Below, piece after piece: positions 23,520 to 33,986 of a DNA stretch of 64,000 bases (position 1 is the first letter of the stretch; every line of letters starts with the position of its first letter). The translations under genes and the position numbers were made by a program. Where the stretch lies: positions 2,604,001-2,668,000 of the forward strand of contig NZ_CP043808.1 of assembly GCF_008386315.1 (NCBI RefSeq), read 5' to 3'. Below the pieces are notes generated by a model. The model did not search any database and was not told where the DNA came from. It saw only the letters and a program-made list of their open reading frames with translations. Source of the stretch: Serinicoccus marinus DSM 15273. Its GTDB lineage: Bacteria; Actinomycetota; Actinomycetes; Actinomycetales; Dermatophilaceae.

Positions 23520-25767
23520 CCGGCCCGCCCGCTCCCTCGCCGACGACCTCCGGGACCGCACCGACGACGAGCTGGCCGCCCTGCTCCAGCGCCGTCCGGA
23601 CCTCGCGCGACCCGCCCCGGCCGACGTCACCGCGCTCGCCGGACGCGCCACCACCCGCACCAGCGTGCAGCGCGCGCTGGACGGGCTGGACCTCGCGCAC
23701 CTGCAGGCGCTGGAGGCGCTGCTCGTGGCCCACCCGGCCGAGCCGGCCGACCTCGCCACCCTGCTCGCGACCGACGAGGACACCGCCGCGCGCCTGACGT
23801 CGGACCTGCGGGAGCTGGCCCTGGCGTGGCGCTCGCCGGAAGGCCTGCGGCCGGCCCGGACCCTGGGCGAGGTCGTCGGCGTCCCGGCGGGCCTCGGGCC
23901 GGTGGGCGAGCGGGTCCCCGAGCCCGACCGGCTGAGCACGGCGCTGGCGGAGCTGGACCCGCGGCAGCGCAGCCTGCTCGACGCGCTGACCTGGGGCCCG
24001 GCCCGCGGCGCGGTGGCGATCGCCGCCCCGGACGGCACCGCCTCGCCGGTCGCGGCCGCGGCCGGCGAGCTCGTCGCCGCAGGGCTGCTGGAGCGTGAGG
24101 ACGAGGGCCACGTGGTGCTCCCCCGGAGGTCGCGCTCGCCCTGCGCGGCGGGCGGCTGCACCAGCACCCGGCACCGCGCCCACCGGCCGTGGAGCACGCC
24201 GCTCTCGACCCCGACGTCGTCGACGCCGCCGCCGGGGGCAGGGCCGGCGAGCTCCTCGTCCTCGTGACGGAGATCGTCGAGGAGTGGGGCACCCGCCCAC
24301 CGCGGGTGCTGCGCTCCGGCGGCGTGGCCGTCCGCGACCTCTCCCGCCTCGCGGCCCACCTCGAGACCTCCCCGGAGGAGACGGCCTGGCTGCTCGAGAC
24401 CGCGCACGCCGCCGGGCTGCTGGCCGTCGACGACGGCAGCCGCCGCCAGGACCAGCCTGCCCAGTGGGCGCCGACCCCGGCGGCGGACGACTGGTTGGAC
24501 AACGCCGCCGGGGCACGGTGGGCCGCTCTCGCGAGCGCCTGGTGGGCCTCCTCCGCCGCGGCGGACCTCGTCGGGACCACGGACAGCGGCCGCGTCAACG
24601 CGCTGTCGACCGCGACGTCATACCCCCTCGGGCGGCAGCGCCGCCAGGACGCGCTGCGCGCCCTCGCCACGCTGCCGGCCGGAGCCGTGGCGCAGGAGGA
24701 CGCGCTGGGCGAGCTGCTGCGGTGGCGGCACCCGCTGCGGATGGCGCGGCACGCCGCCAGCGCCGACACCGCTGCCAGCCTCGTCACCGTGCTGCGCGAG
24801 GCGGAGTGGGCCGGGGTCACCGGTCGGGGGGCGCTGAGCGGACCGGGCCGGGCGGTCGTGGCGGGTGACGCCGGCGGTGCCGCCGACCTCATGGAGCCCC
24901 TGGTCCCGGCGGCCGTCGACCACGTGCTGCTGCAGGCCGACCTCACCGCGATCGCGCCGGGCCGGCTGGACGGAGCGGCACGGGCGCTCATGCGGCTCGT
25001 CAGCGACGTGGAGTCGCGCGGCGGCGCGAGCGTGCACCGCTTCGGCGAGGAGAGCGTGCGCCGCGCGCTGGACCTGGGGTGGACCGCCGACCGGGTGCTC
25101 GAGGAGCTGGCCGCCGTCTCCCGCACCGGGGTGCCGCAGCCGTTGGACTACCTCGTCCGCGACGTGGCACGGCGGCACGGGGTGGCCCGGGTGGGGGCCT
25201 GCTCGGCCTACCTGCGCTGCGAGGACGCCGCGCTGCTGGACCGGATCGAGCGGGACCGCGCCCGGCATGCTCCAGTGGCGACGGATCGCCCCGACGGTGC
25301 TCGTCTCACCGGTGCCCGCGCCCACGGTGATGGACCTGCTGCGCGAGGAGCAGTACGGCCCGGTCGCCGACGGCGGCGACGGCGGGCTGGAGCTGGCAGG
25401 TGCCCGGCAGCACCGGGCCGCCCCGGCCGCGACCCCGGCGGTGCGCACCCACGGCGTCGACGAGGTGGTGGCCCGCCAGGTCGTCGGGGTCATGCGCCGC
25501 GGCGACACCGGTCGTGCGGCGAGCCACGACGAGGAGGGCACGATCACCGACCCGGTGGTGGTCGCCGCCACGCTGCGCGAGGCCGCGGTGGACGGGCAGG
25601 CGCTGTGGATCGGGTATGCCGACGACGTCGGCGGCGTCGCCACCCACCTGGTGCGGCCGCTCGCGGTCGAGGCCGGCCGGGTGCGCGCGAGCCTGGGAGA
25701 CGCCGACAACGACAACGTGCGCACCTTCTCGCTGCACCGGGTCACGAAGGTGCGTCCGGCGCGGTGA
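23512..25767 (+). CDS. Helicase-associated (Helicase_C_3-type) protein, frameshifted
   Basis: Large actinobacterial protein of about 750 residues related to the mycobacterial protein that sits near XPB-type helicases. It begins RSLADDLRDRTDDELAALL. The C-terminal region DHVLLQADLTAIAPGRL and the final WIGYADDVGGVATHLVRPL resemble the Helicase_C_3 domain. Two frameshifts divide it: near 24126 (one missing G restores VLPREVALALRGGRLHQHPA) and near 25262, before LQWRRIAPTVLVSPVP. No ATPase motif of its own is visible. A role in DNA repair together with the XPB helicase at 39.8 kb is inference. Confidence 0.75.
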
Positions 25768-27911
25768 GCGGCGGCGACACCGGGGGCATCGGCACGGTGA
25801 CCGCCCCGACGACGGCGGCGGGCGCGGACCCCGTCGGCTGGGACGGCGGGGCGGGCAGGGGGCCACGGTCCGAGGTGGAGCACCCGGTCCTGGAGGCGCA
25901 CCACCGTCCTGAGCTGCACGGCCTGCGCGGCCTCGCCATCGCGCTGGTCGTGGTCTTCCACGTCTTCGGGACGGGCGCGTCTCCGGCGGCATCGACGTCT
26001 TCCTGTCGATCTCCGGCTTCCTCTTCACCGGGATGCTGGCGCGCGAGGCGGTGCGCACCGGCGGGGCGGTCCACGTCGGGCGCTACCTCGGCCGGATCGT
26101 CCGCCGCCTCCTGCCGAGCGCGGTGCTCGTCCTGGCCGCCACGTGGGTCGCGGGCCGGCTGCTCCTGCCCGAGACGCGGTGGGAGCAGCTGGGCCGGGAG
26201 CTGCTCGCCGGCCTCACCTACCAGGAGAACTGGGAGCTCATCGACTCCCAGCTCGGCTACGGCGCGGCGGGGGCGCTGACCAGCCCGGTCCAGCACTTCT
26301 GGTCGATGTCGGTGCAGGGGCAGTTCTACCTGGTGTGGCCGCTCGTGGTGGTCGGGTGCGTGCTGGTCTCGCGGGCGCTGCGCCGGTCGGTGTGGCCGGT
26401 GCTGCTCGTGACTGTCGCCGGGGTCACGGCGGCCTCGATGGTGTGGGCGGCCCGGTTGCACCTGGCCGACCAGCAGGTGGCCTACCTGCACACCGGCGCG
26501 CGGCTCTGGGAGCCGGCGCTCGGCGGGGTGCTGGCGCTGCTCGCCCTCGAGCGGCGGCTGCCACGGGGCGTGCGCGTCGTCTGCGGCTGGGCCGGCGTCG
26601 CGCTGGTCGCCACCTCGGGGCTCGTGCTGGACGGCGCCGCGCTCTTCCCCGGCCCGGCCGCGCTGTGGCCGGTCGGCGGCTTCGCGCTGGTCATGGCTGC
26701 CGGGTCGACGGGCACCCGGTGGGGCGCCGACCGGTGGCTGTCCGGCCGGTGGCTGGCGTGGGCCGGCGACATCGCCTACCCGCTCTTCCTCTGGCACTGG
26801 CCGATCGTGGTCTTCACCCTCGTCGTCACCGGGCGGGACCGGCTGGGGCCGCTCGACGGGGCCCTGGTGATCCTCGCCTCGGTCGTCGTCGCGCACCTGA
26901 CCCACACCCTCGTGGAGCGCCCCCTCACCGGCCCGCCACTGCGGCGGCCCTGGCGCGTGGTCCTCGTCGGGGCGCTGGTCGTCGGGCTCGGCGCCGGTGC
27001 GCTCGGCGCCTGGAGCTCCACCCTGGTCCAGCAGCGCGAGGCCGCGCTCGCGCAGGCGGCGCAGGACGACCCGGCCTACCCCGGGGCCGCGGCCCTGGGC
27101 GAGCCCGGCTTCGGCAACACCGGCGCCACCCCCGTGCCGGACCTGGCCGCCGCGCCCCGGGACAACGCCGACGTCTACGACCAGGGGTGCATCCAGGACC
27201 ACGCGGACACCGAGGCGGCCTCCGAGGTGCTGGTCTGCGAGGGCACGGCCCCCGGCGCCGACACCACGCTGGTGCTCACCGGCGGCTCGCACATGGTGCA
27301 CTACCTGCCCGCCCTGCAGGTGGTCGCGGAGCAGCAGGGGTGGGACGTCGTCGTCATCAGCCGCTCCGGGTGCCACCTGAGCGCCAACACCGGCGACTAC
27401 CCGACGGCGACGGACGCCCTCCCGACGCACAGCTGCGTGGCGTGGAACGACGCGGCGCTGGAGACCTTCGTCGAGCTCGACCCGGACGCCGTCTCACCTC
27501 GGCTCGACCACCCAGCCCGGCAGCGAGCAGGTCTCGCGCGGCTTCGTCGACGTCTGGGACGAGCTGGACCGGGAGGGCATCGAGGTCATCGGCTTCCGCG
27601 ACACCGCGCGCCTGCCCCAAGGGGTGCCGGACTGCCTGGCCGAGCAGCCGGAGGACATCGACGGCTGCGGTATGCCACGGGCGCAGGGCTACCGCGACGC
27701 GCCGCCCTGGACCGGTCGCGACGACCTGCCCGGCAACGTCTCCTTCGTCGACCTGATCGACGGCGTGTGCACCGACGAGACCTGCCCGCCCATCGTGGGC
27801 GACGTCGTCGTCTACAGCGACCACAGCCACCTCACGGCGACCTACGTCCGCACCCTCGCGCCGATGCTGGACGCCGAGCTGCGGCGGGTGGCGCCGCAGC
27901 TCTACCGCTGA
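25764..27911 (+). CDS. Acyltransferase-3 membrane protein with C-terminal SGNH domain, frameshifted
   Basis: OafA/YrhL-type O-acyltransferase, about 715 residues. An acidic N-terminal tail leads to HRPELHGLRGLAIALVVVFH, the catalytic-histidine helix of acyltransferase 3. About ten membrane segments follow, including YPLFLWHWPIVVF. After a linker comes an SGNH-like domain with block I LVLTGGSHMVHYLPALQ and a terminal Asp-His motif YSDHSHLT. Block I reads GGSH instead of the usual GDSH, but the serine is kept. Frameshifts lie near 25975 (before GGIDVFLSISGFLFTGM) and near 27490 (before GSTTQPGSEQVSRGF). GTG 25764 overlaps the previous stop. It probably acetylates a cell-wall or exported glycan. 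Confidence 0.85.
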
Positions 27912-27930
27912 GCCGGCGGCATACCCGCTC

Positions 27931-29913
27931 TCAGAAGATCCGGACCCGCTCCTGCGGGTCGAGCCAGAGGCCGTCGCCCTCCTGGGTGCCGAAGGCCTCG
28001 TGGAAGGCGTCGACGTTGCGCACCGTGTTGGCGCGCAGGTCGGCCGGGGCGTGCGGGTCCACGGACAGCAGCCGGCGGGCCTCCTCCTCCCGGGCGACGG
28101 TGCGCCAGACCGAGCCCCAGCCGAGGAAGAAACGCTGGTCACCGGTCCACCCGTCGACCTCCGGGGCCTGGCCGTCGGTGGCGATGCGGTAGGCGAGGTG
28201 GGCCAGCTCGAGGCCGCACAGGTCACCGATGTTCTCGCCGACGGTGAGGCCGCCGTTGACCGTCGCGGTCCGACCCGGGATGTCGCGCGGGGAGAAGGCG
28301 CCGAACTGCTCGACGAGCCGCTGGCTGCGGGCGTCGAAGGCCTCCCGGTCGGCCTCGGTCCACCAGTCGGTGAGCGATCCGTCACCGGCATACCTGCTGC
28401 CCTGGTCGTCGAAGCCGTGCCCGATCTCGTGCGCGATGACCGCCCCGATCCCGCCGTAGTTGGCGGCGTCGTCGGCGTCGACGTCGAAGAAGGGCGGCTG
28501 CAGGATGGCCGCCGGGAAGACGATCTCGTTGAGCATCGGGTGGTAGTAGGCGTTGACCGTCTGCGGGGTCATCAGCCACTCGTCCGGATCGATCGGGCCG
28601 CCGATCTTGCCGAGCTCGCGGTCGGTCTCGAAGGCGGCGCCGCGGCGCACGTTGCCGACGAGGTCGGCGGCGTCGAGCTGGTAGGCCGAGTAGTCGCGGA
28701 AGGCGGGCGGGTGGCCGATCTTGGGCCGGAAGGCCGCGAGCTTCTCCAGGGCGCGCTCCTGGGTCTGCTCCCCCATCCACTCCAGCTCGGTGATGCGCTG
28801 CCGGAAGGCCTCGGTGACATGGGCGACCAGCTCGGTCATCCGCTCGCGGGCGGCCGGCGGGAAGTGGGCCTCGACGTAGAGCTCGCCCGCCGCCTCGCCG
28901 AGCAGCGCCTCGACCAGCCCGACGCCGCGCTTCCACCGCTCCTTGTTGGCCGGCGTGCCGGACAGGGTGCGGCCGTGGAAGTCGAAGTGCGCCTCGACGA
29001 GGTCGTCGGTGAGGTAGGGCGCGAGCGAGTCGACGAGCCGCACGACGAGCCAGGCCTGCCAGTCGGCCAGCGGCACCTCCTGGAGCGCCTCACCGACGGC
29101 GGCGAGGACGTCGGGCTGCCGGGCGACGACCGCGTCGAGAGCGCCGTCGGGGGCGCCGAGTCCCTGCGCCCAGGCGTCCCAGTCCCAGCCGGGCGTCCGC
29201 TCGGCCAGCTCGGCGCGGGTGAGCCGGGTGTAGCTCTTGACCGCGTCCCGCGCGGCGACCCGGTCCCAGTGCGCGGCGGCGATCCGCTCCTCGAGGGCAT
29301 ACAGGCGCTGCACGGCGTCGTCACCGAGCACGTCGTCGAGGCCGGCCTCCGCGAGGGCCGGGGCGGCCAGGTCGAGCAGGCGGGCGAGGTAGGCGCGGTA
29401 GGCGTCGCGGACCGCGGCGTGCTCGTCCGCGGTGTAGTAGGCCTCGTCCGGCAGCCCGATGCCCCCCTGGTGCAGGTAGGCGATGTAGCTGTCCGGATCC
29501 CCCGCGTCCGCGGTGACCCACACGTGCGCCAGCCCGTCGACGCCCTCGCGCTGCAGCCGGGCGGACAGCCCGACGAAGGCGCTCGCGTCCGTGACCTGCG
29601 CGACCTGCCGCAACGGCTCGACCAGGGGGTCGAGGCCGACCCGAGCCACCTGCTCGGTGTCCATGAAGCTGGCGTAGAGCGCGCCCACCTTGCCGGCCGG
29701 GGTGTCCAGCGCGGGCTGCCGCTCGGCGGCGCGCTCGATGAGGTCGCGGACCGCGGACTCGGCGTTCTCCCGCAGCGTGTCGAAGGCGCCGTAGCGCGAC
29801 CGGTCCTCCGGGATCGTCGCGGACGCGAGCCAGCCCCCGTTGACGTGCGCGAAGAGGTCGTCCTGCGGGCGGACGTCAGCGTTCATGGTGTCGCGGTCGA
29901 TCCCTGACTTCAT
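27931..29913 (-). CDS. M13 family zinc metallopeptidase
   Basis: Neprilysin/PepO-like endopeptidase, 660 residues. The zinc motif HEIGH is in VIAHEIGHGFDDQGSRY, the third ligand and downstream Asp are in GLTVGENIGDLCGLELA, and NAYYHPMLNEIVFPAAILQPP is the classic substrate-strand region. The C-terminus ERVRIF fits the family. No signal peptide is seen, so it is probably cytoplasmic like PepO. ATG 29913 follows a GGGGGG run. A GTG three codons upstream is the alternative. Confidence 0.94.
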   Translation of the reverse strand: MKSGIDRDTMNADVRPQDDLFAHVNGGWLASATIPEDRSRYGAFDTLRENAESAVRDLIERAAERQPALDTPAGKVGALYASFMDTEQVARVGLDPLVEPLRQVAQVTDASAFVGLSARLQREGVDGLAHVWVTADAGDPDSYIAYLHQGGIGLPDEAYYTADEHAAVRDAYRAYLARLLDLAAPALAEAGLDDVLGDDAVQRLYALEERIAAAHWDRVAARDAVKSYTRLTRAELAERTPGWDWDAWAQGLGAPDGALDAVVARQPDVLAAVGEALQEVPLADWQAWLVVRLVDSLAPYLTDDLVEAHFDFHGRTLSGTPANKERWKRGVGLVEALLGEAAGELYVEAHFPPAARERMTELVAHVTEAFRQRITELEWMGEQTQERALEKLAAFRPKIGHPPAFRDYSAYQLDAADLVGNVRRGAAFETDRELGKIGGPIDPDEWLMTPQTVNAYYHPMLNEIVFPAAILQPPFFDVDADDAANYGGIGAVIAHEIGHGFDDQGSRYAGDGSLTDWWTEADREAFDARSQRLVEQFGAFSPRDIPGRTATVNGGLTVGENIGDLCGLELAHLAYRIATDGQAPEVDGWTGDQRFFLGWGSVWRTVAREEEARRLLSVDPHAPADLRANTVRNVDAFHEAFGTQEGDGLWLDPQERVRIF

Positions 29914-29971
29914 GCCCCCCACGGTATGCCGTGCCGCCGCGCGGTTCGCGCCCAGCAGGCTTGCCGCGGTG

Positions 29972-30250
29972 TCAGGCGCGGCGGCCCCGCGCGCGCGGGT
30001 GTGTCCACCAGGAGAGGCCTGCCAGGATCGTCCAGCCAGCGGCGATGAGCAGGTTCCAGACCAGCCCGTCCTCGAACCACCGCCTGCCCAAGGACCATTG
30101 CACGAAGAAGAAGATCCAGAAGCTCGCTGCGAAGACCGGGAATGCCCACCTCATCAGGCGAGCACCTTTGCCCTCACCGAGCGCCGCTACCTCACGGCGC
30201 TGGTCCTCCCGTGTCCCCGGGCGCCAGCGCCCGTCCTCGCCCATCGGCAT
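29972..30250 (-). CDS. Small two-helix membrane protein, copy A
   Basis: A 92-residue protein: a charged N-terminal third (MGEDGRWRPGTREDQRRE) followed by two hydrophobic helices, FPVFAASFWIFFFVQW and NLLIAAGWTILAGLSWW. It has a close paralogue of equal length 160 bases upstream (30410-30688). The ATG is the one inside a GTATGCC motif that forms half of an inverted repeat. No family is recognised. The pairing suggests recent tandem duplication that included the promoter. Confidence 0.7.
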   Translation of the reverse strand: MPMGEDGRWRPGTREDQRREVAALGEGKGARLMRWAFPVFAASFWIFFFVQWSLGRRWFEDGLVWNLLIAAGWTILAGLSWWTHPRARGRRA

Positions 30251-30266
30251 ACCGCGTGAGTATGCC
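30246..30266. repeat. Inverted repeat GGCATAC-N7-GTATGCC at the start of copy A
   Basis: Perfect 7-base arms separated by CGCGTGA. On the minus strand the outer arm supplies a -10-like CATACT and the inner arm contains the start codon. The same 21 bases occur before copy B. Confidence 0.75.
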
Positions 30267-30409
30267 AGTGCGGACCGGGCATCTCCGCCCGCAGCGTCCG
30301 CGCGAGGCCTCAGGCCACCGACCCGCCCGGCCTGAACGGCTCAGGCGTTCATGTGCGCGGCTGAGCCGGCCGGCCCGGGCGTGTCTCGGGACGGAGCACG
30401 CATCCTGCG

Positions 30410-30688
30410 TCAGGTGCGGCGAGCCCGTGCGCGCAGGTGCGTCCACCAGAAGGCGATGGCCATGAACGTCCAGGCTGACGCGAAGAGCACGTACCAGATC
30501 AGCCCGTCGTCGAACCAGGTCCTCCCTTGCCGCACCCCGAGCAGCACCCCGGCCCAGAAGAGCACCGCGAAGACCGGCGAGGACCACCTCAGCAGACGGA
30601 CATCGAAGTCGTCCCCGCGCGCGGCTGCCTCGCGTCGCTGGTCCTCGCGCGTCCCCGGTCGCCAGCTCCCGTCCTCGCCCATCGGCAT
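30410..30688 (-). CDS. Small two-helix membrane protein, copy B
   Basis: A 92-residue paralogue of copy A. The first 20 residues are almost identical (MGEDGSWRPGTREDQRRE) and the helices are conserved in position (SSPVFAVLFWAGVLLGV and WYVLFASAWTFMAIAFWW), with divergence inside them. The start ATG 30688 again lies inside the GTATGCC arm of an inverted repeat. The two proteins may act as partners or as differently regulated versions. Function unknown. Confidence 0.7.
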   Translation of the reverse strand: MPMGEDGSWRPGTREDQRREAAARGDDFDVRLLRWSSPVFAVLFWAGVLLGVRQGRTWFDDGLIWYVLFASAWTFMAIAFWWTHLRARARRT

Positions 30689-30704
30689 ACCGCGTGAGTA
30701 TGCC
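30684..30704. repeat. Inverted repeat GGCATAC-N7-GTATGCC at the start of copy B
   Basis: Identical over all 21 bases to the element before copy A, spacer included, while surrounding DNA has diverged. Either the duplication is recent or this site is under selection. Confidence 0.75.
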
Positions 30705-30718
30705 AGCGCGGGCAGGCC

Positions 30719-31183
30719 TTAAAGCAGGTCGGCGAGGGCGTCGGGCACGAGCCGGGGCAGGTCGACGCCGGTCGCCGGGCGCCACACCCCGACGTCGCTG
30801 GGCGCGTCGAGCACCGGGAACGGACCGGCGCCGAGCATCGCCCGGCCGGTGAAAGTCGCGTCGTGGACCACGATGTACTCGTGCCCGGGGCGGCCGTTGA
30901 AGACGAAGATGTTCTCGATGACGCCGAGCCGCCCCCCCACCTCGAGCTCGGCGCCGAACTCCTCGCGGAACTCACGCCGCAGCGCCTGCTCGGAGGTCTC
31001 GCCGAACTCGATCCCGCCGCCTGCGGGCCGGTGCAGGGTCTCGTCACGCGCGGGGTCGAGGTATTCGGTCACGAACAGCGCGCCCGTGCCCGGGTGGCGG
31101 ATCAGGGCGAGGCTGAGCACCCTGATGTGCGTGGGCGGCAGGTAGTCGCTGGCGCTCACCCCGGCCGGGGTCTCCTCGGTCAC
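30719..31183 (-). CDS. Nudix hydrolase
   Basis: A 154-residue Nudix enzyme cleaving a nucleoside-diphosphate-linked substrate. The Nudix box runs from [12 protein letters not shown] to [12 protein letters not shown] and keeps the catalytic glutamates. The start is GTG 31183, with a -10 box six bases upstream. It is divergent from the ABC exporter. Substrate not predictable. Confidence 0.9.
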   Translation of the reverse strand: MTEETPAGVSASDYLPPTHIRVLSLALIRHPGTGALFVTEYLDPARDETLHRPAGGGIEFGETSEQALRREFREEFGAELEVGGRLGVIENIFVFNGRPGHEYIVVHDATFTGRAMLGAGPFPVLDAPSDVGVWRPATGVDLPRLVPDALADLL

Positions 31184-31189
31184 CTGCGC

Positions 31190-31195
31190 AGCGTA
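31190..31195 (-). promoter_or_regulatory. -10 box of a probable leaderless Nudix promoter
   Basis: On the minus strand TACGCT lies six bases before GTG 31183. There is no ribosome site. Confidence 0.5.
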
Positions 31196-31287
31196 GTCCG
31201 GGGCGGACCGACCTGCGCCCCGGCATACCGCCGCTCCGACCGCGCAGGTGTCCCCGCGACGTCCGGCGAAGCGGCGGTGACGAGGAG

Positions 31288-31293
31288 TAGCGT
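31288..31293 (+). promoter_or_regulatory. -10 box of a probable leaderless ABC exporter promoter
   Basis: TAGCGT lies seven bases before GTG 31301. A GAGGAG run upstream of it is too far from the start to act as a ribosome site. Confidence 0.5.
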
Positions 31294-31300
31294 CGGCCGC

Positions 31301-32191
31301 GTGGACGCCATCGAGCTCGTCGAGGTCACCAAACGGTTCGGCACGACCACGGCGCTGGACCGGCTCACCATGTCGGTCGCGCAGGGCGAGGTGCACGGCT
31401 TCCTCGGTCCCAACGGCTCGGGCAAGTCGACCACCATCCGCGTCCTGCTCGGGCTGCTGCGCGCCGACTCCGGAACCGCGCGGCTGCTCGGGGGCGACCC
31501 GTGGGCGGACGCACCCGCGCTGCACCGGCGCCTGGCCTACGTGCCCGGTGACGTCGCGCTGTGGCCCGGGCTCACCGGTGGCGAGGTCATCGACCTGCTC
31601 GGACGGCTGCGCGGCGGGCTGGACCAGGGCCGTCGCGCCGATCTGCTGGAGCGCTTCGACCTCGACCCGACCAAGAAGGGCACGACCTACTCCAAGGGCA
31701 ACCGGCAGAAGGTCGCGCTCGTCGCGGCCCTCGCCTCGGACGTCGAGCTGCTCCTCCTCGACGAGCCGACGAGCGGGCTGGACCCGCTCATGGAGGCGCA
31801 GTTCCGTCTCGTCGTCGAGGCCGAGCGCGAGCGGGGCCGGACCGTGCTGCTCTCCAGCCACATCCTGTCCGAGGTCGAGCACCTCTGCGACCGGGTCTCG
31901 ATCATCCGCGCGGGGCAGATCGTGGAGTCCGGCACGCTCGCCGAGCTGCGCCACCTCACGCGCACCTCCGTGGTCGCCGAGCTCGCCGTGCCGGTGCCCG
32001 CCGGGGTCGCCGACGCGCCCGGTGTTCACGACGCGCAGATCGAGGGTCACCGCCTGACGTGCCAGGTCGACGACACCGAGCTGGGCTCGGTGATGTCGCG
32101 GCTCTCCGCCCTGGGCATCCGGTCCATCACCTCCACCCCGCCGACGCTGGAGGAGCTCTTCCTGCGGCACTACGACGAGTCGGCGCCGTGA
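31301..32191 (+). CDS. ABC transporter ATP-binding protein
   Basis: ATPase of an ABC-2 exporter, 296 residues. Walker [11 protein letters not shown], a variant signature [11 protein letters not shown] in place of LSGGQ, and Walker [13 protein letters not shown] are present, with the switch histidine in [13 protein letters not shown]. The C-terminal 80 residues form the extra domain typical of drug or polyketide exporters. It overlaps the permease gene (GTGA), so they are translated together. Confidence 0.93.
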   Translation: MDAIELVEVTKRFGTTTALDRLTMSVAQGEVHGFLGPNGSGKSTTIRVLLGLLRADSGTARLLGGDPWADAPALHRRLAYVPGDVALWPGLTGGEVIDLLGRLRGGLDQGRRADLLERFDLDPTKKGTTYSKGNRQKVALVAALASDVELLLLDEPTSGLDPLMEAQFRLVVEAERERGRTVLLSSHILSEVEHLCDRVSIIRAGQIVESGTLAELRHLTRTSVVAELAVPVPAGVADAPGVHDAQIEGHRLTCQVDDTELGSVMSRLSALGIRSITSTPPTLEELFLRHYDESAP

Positions 32192-33783
32192 CCGGCCTCG
32201 GCGAGCTGGTCCGGCTCGCGGCTCGGCGCAGCCGGTGGTTCTATCTCGCCTGGGTGCTCGCGCTCACGGTCGTCGTGCCGGCCACGGCGGCCGCCTACGA
32301 GCAGATCATCGACCCCGACAACGCCGACCTCCTCATCACCACGATGACCGCCAACCCGACGATGCGGGCGATGCTCGGCCCGCCCGTGGACCTCACCACC
32401 GCGGGCGGGTTCACCGTCTGGCGGGTCGGCACCTTCGTGGCCGCGATGACCGCGATCATGGCCGTCCTCGGCATCATCCGCTCGACGCGGGCCCAGGAGG
32501 AGGACGGGCGCACCGAGCTGCTGCGCTCCGGCGCGGTCGGGCGGCACGCCCCGCTCGCCGCCGGGATGCTCGTCACCGTGGGCGCCTGCCTGGCTCTCGG
32601 GGTGCTCGTGGCCGGGGCCATGACGGCCCTCGGCGAGCCGGTGGCCGGGTCCGTCGCCTTCGGTGCCGGTCTCGCGCTCGTCGGCGCCACCTTCGCCGGG
32701 GTCGGGGCGGTCGCCGCCCAGCTGAGCGCGTCGGCGCGCACCGCCCGCGCGATTGGGATGTGGACGATCGCGGCGGCATACACCCTGCGCGCGGTGGCCG
32801 ACGGGTCGAGCGACGAGGCAGTGTCGCGGCTGGCCTGGGGCTCGCCGCTGCAGTGGATGGCGCTGGTGCGGCCGTATGCCGGTGAGCGCTGGTGGGTGCT
32901 GCTGCTGCCCGCGGCGGCCGGCCTGCTGCTGCTCGCCGGCGCCGTGGCGCTGGAGGCGCGACGTGACCACGGGTCCGGGCTGTGGGCGGCGCGGCGGGGC
33001 CGTTCGGCTGCCCCGGCGGGTCTGCGCAGCGGCGCCGCCCTGGCGTGGCGGCTGCACCGGGGTCAGGTCGTCGGGTGGAGCCTGGGGATGCTGCTCTTCG
33101 CTCTCGCCATGGGCTCGTTGTCGACGAGCTTCGCCGACATGCTCGAGCAGGTGCCGCAGCTGCGGGTCGTCTTCGAGCGCATGGGCGGCGGCGCCGAGCA
33201 GCTGGCGGAGGCGTTCTTCGTCGCGATGCTGGGCATCGTGTCGGTCGTCATGGCGGTGGTCGCGGTGCAGCTCTTCGGGCGGCTGCCCGAGCAGGAGGAG
33301 CGCGGGCACGCCGAGCTGGTGCTCTCGACCGCCCTGCCCCGGGGCCGGTTGCTCGCCAGCCACCTCGTCATCGCCGCCGCCGCGCCGGTGCTGCTGCTCG
33401 CCGCGGTCGGGGCGGTCCTCGCGCTCAACCAGGCGCGGGCCACCGGGGACGCGTCCTGGGTCGCGCAGACCGCGGGAGGTGCGCTGGCCCTGGCACCGGG
33501 CGGTCTCGTCGCGCTCGGGGTCGCGGTGCTGCTCCACGGGTGGGCGCCCCGGCGCGCGTGGCTCGCCTGGGTGGTCGTCGGGTGGAGCCTGTTCATGGTC
33601 TGGGTGGGCACGGCGCTCGGCCTGCCGGAGTGGCTGACGCGGCTGACCCCGTGGGCGGCGCTGCCGCAGCTGCCGGTGGAGGAGATGGACTGGGCCGCCG
33701 TGCTCGGCACGCTCGCGGCCGCGGTGGCGCTCATGGCCCTGGGCGCGGTCGGCTACCGACGGCGGGACATCACCGGCACCTGA
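32188..33783 (+). CDS. ABC-2 type exporter permease (tetronasin-type)
   Basis: Membrane partner of the preceding ATPase, 531 residues with about twelve hydrophobic helices arranged as two repeats. Each repeat begins with a helix such as [20 protein letters not shown] or [16 protein letters not shown], followed by a charged loop ([17 protein letters not shown] and [21 protein letters not shown]). This double-length layout matches polyketide/tetronasin exporters rather than single ABC-2 permeases. The cargo is unknown and no biosynthetic genes are adjacent. Confidence 0.88.
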   Translation: MTGLGELVRLAARRSRWFYLAWVLALTVVVPATAAAYEQIIDPDNADLLITTMTANPTMRAMLGPPVDLTTAGGFTVWRVGTFVAAMTAIMAVLGIIRSTRAQEEDGRTELLRSGAVGRHAPLAAGMLVTVGACLALGVLVAGAMTALGEPVAGSVAFGAGLALVGATFAGVGAVAAQLSASARTARAIGMWTIAAAYTLRAVADGSSDEAVSRLAWGSPLQWMALVRPYAGERWWVLLLPAAAGLLLLAGAVALEARRDHGSGLWAARRGRSAAPAGLRSGAALAWRLHRGQVVGWSLGMLLFALAMGSLSTSFADMLEQVPQLRVVFERMGGGAEQLAEAFFVAMLGIVSVVMAVVAVQLFGRLPEQEERGHAELVLSTALPRGRLLASHLVIAAAAPVLLLAAVGAVLALNQARATGDASWVAQTAGGALALAPGGLVALGVAVLLHGWAPRRAWLAWVVVGWSLFMVWVGTALGLPEWLTRLTPWAALPQLPVEEMDWAAVLGTLAAAVALMALGAVGYRRRDITGT

Positions 33784-33877
33784 CACCCGCGAGCGGTCCA
33801 CCCCGGGCGGCCCCGATCCCACGTGTCCGGATCATCCGACCACCGCGTCGTCCACCGAGAGCCTCGAGGTCACTCGA

Positions 33878-33897
33878 GAGCCTCCTCAAGGAGGCTC
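33878..33897. terminator. Bidirectional hairpin between convergent genes
   Basis: Perfect 9-base arms GAGCCTCCT/AGGAGGCTC with a two-base centre, preceded by a smaller CTCGAG-GTCA-CTCGAG repeat. It lies between the exporter permease and the GPP34 gene. There is no T-run. The rest of the 33784-33986 gap shows nothing else. Confidence 0.6.
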
Positions 33898-33986
33898 GCA
33901 GGTGACGAACCGGCTGCCAGTCACGCCACCGGCCCGCCCACCACCGGGCGGCGACGCCGATGGACGCGGGAGCACGGGCATACCTC

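Noticed and set aside
24189..26279. An apparent fusion of the helicase-associated protein with the acyltransferase N-terminus
   Set aside because: The shared frame results from two indels; TGA at 25765 and GTG at 25764 separate the genes once these are corrected.
29914..29922. GTG 29922 as start of the M13 peptidase
   Set aside because: It would place the GGGGGG ribosome-site candidate inside the coding region; ATG 29913 is simpler, though both remain possible.
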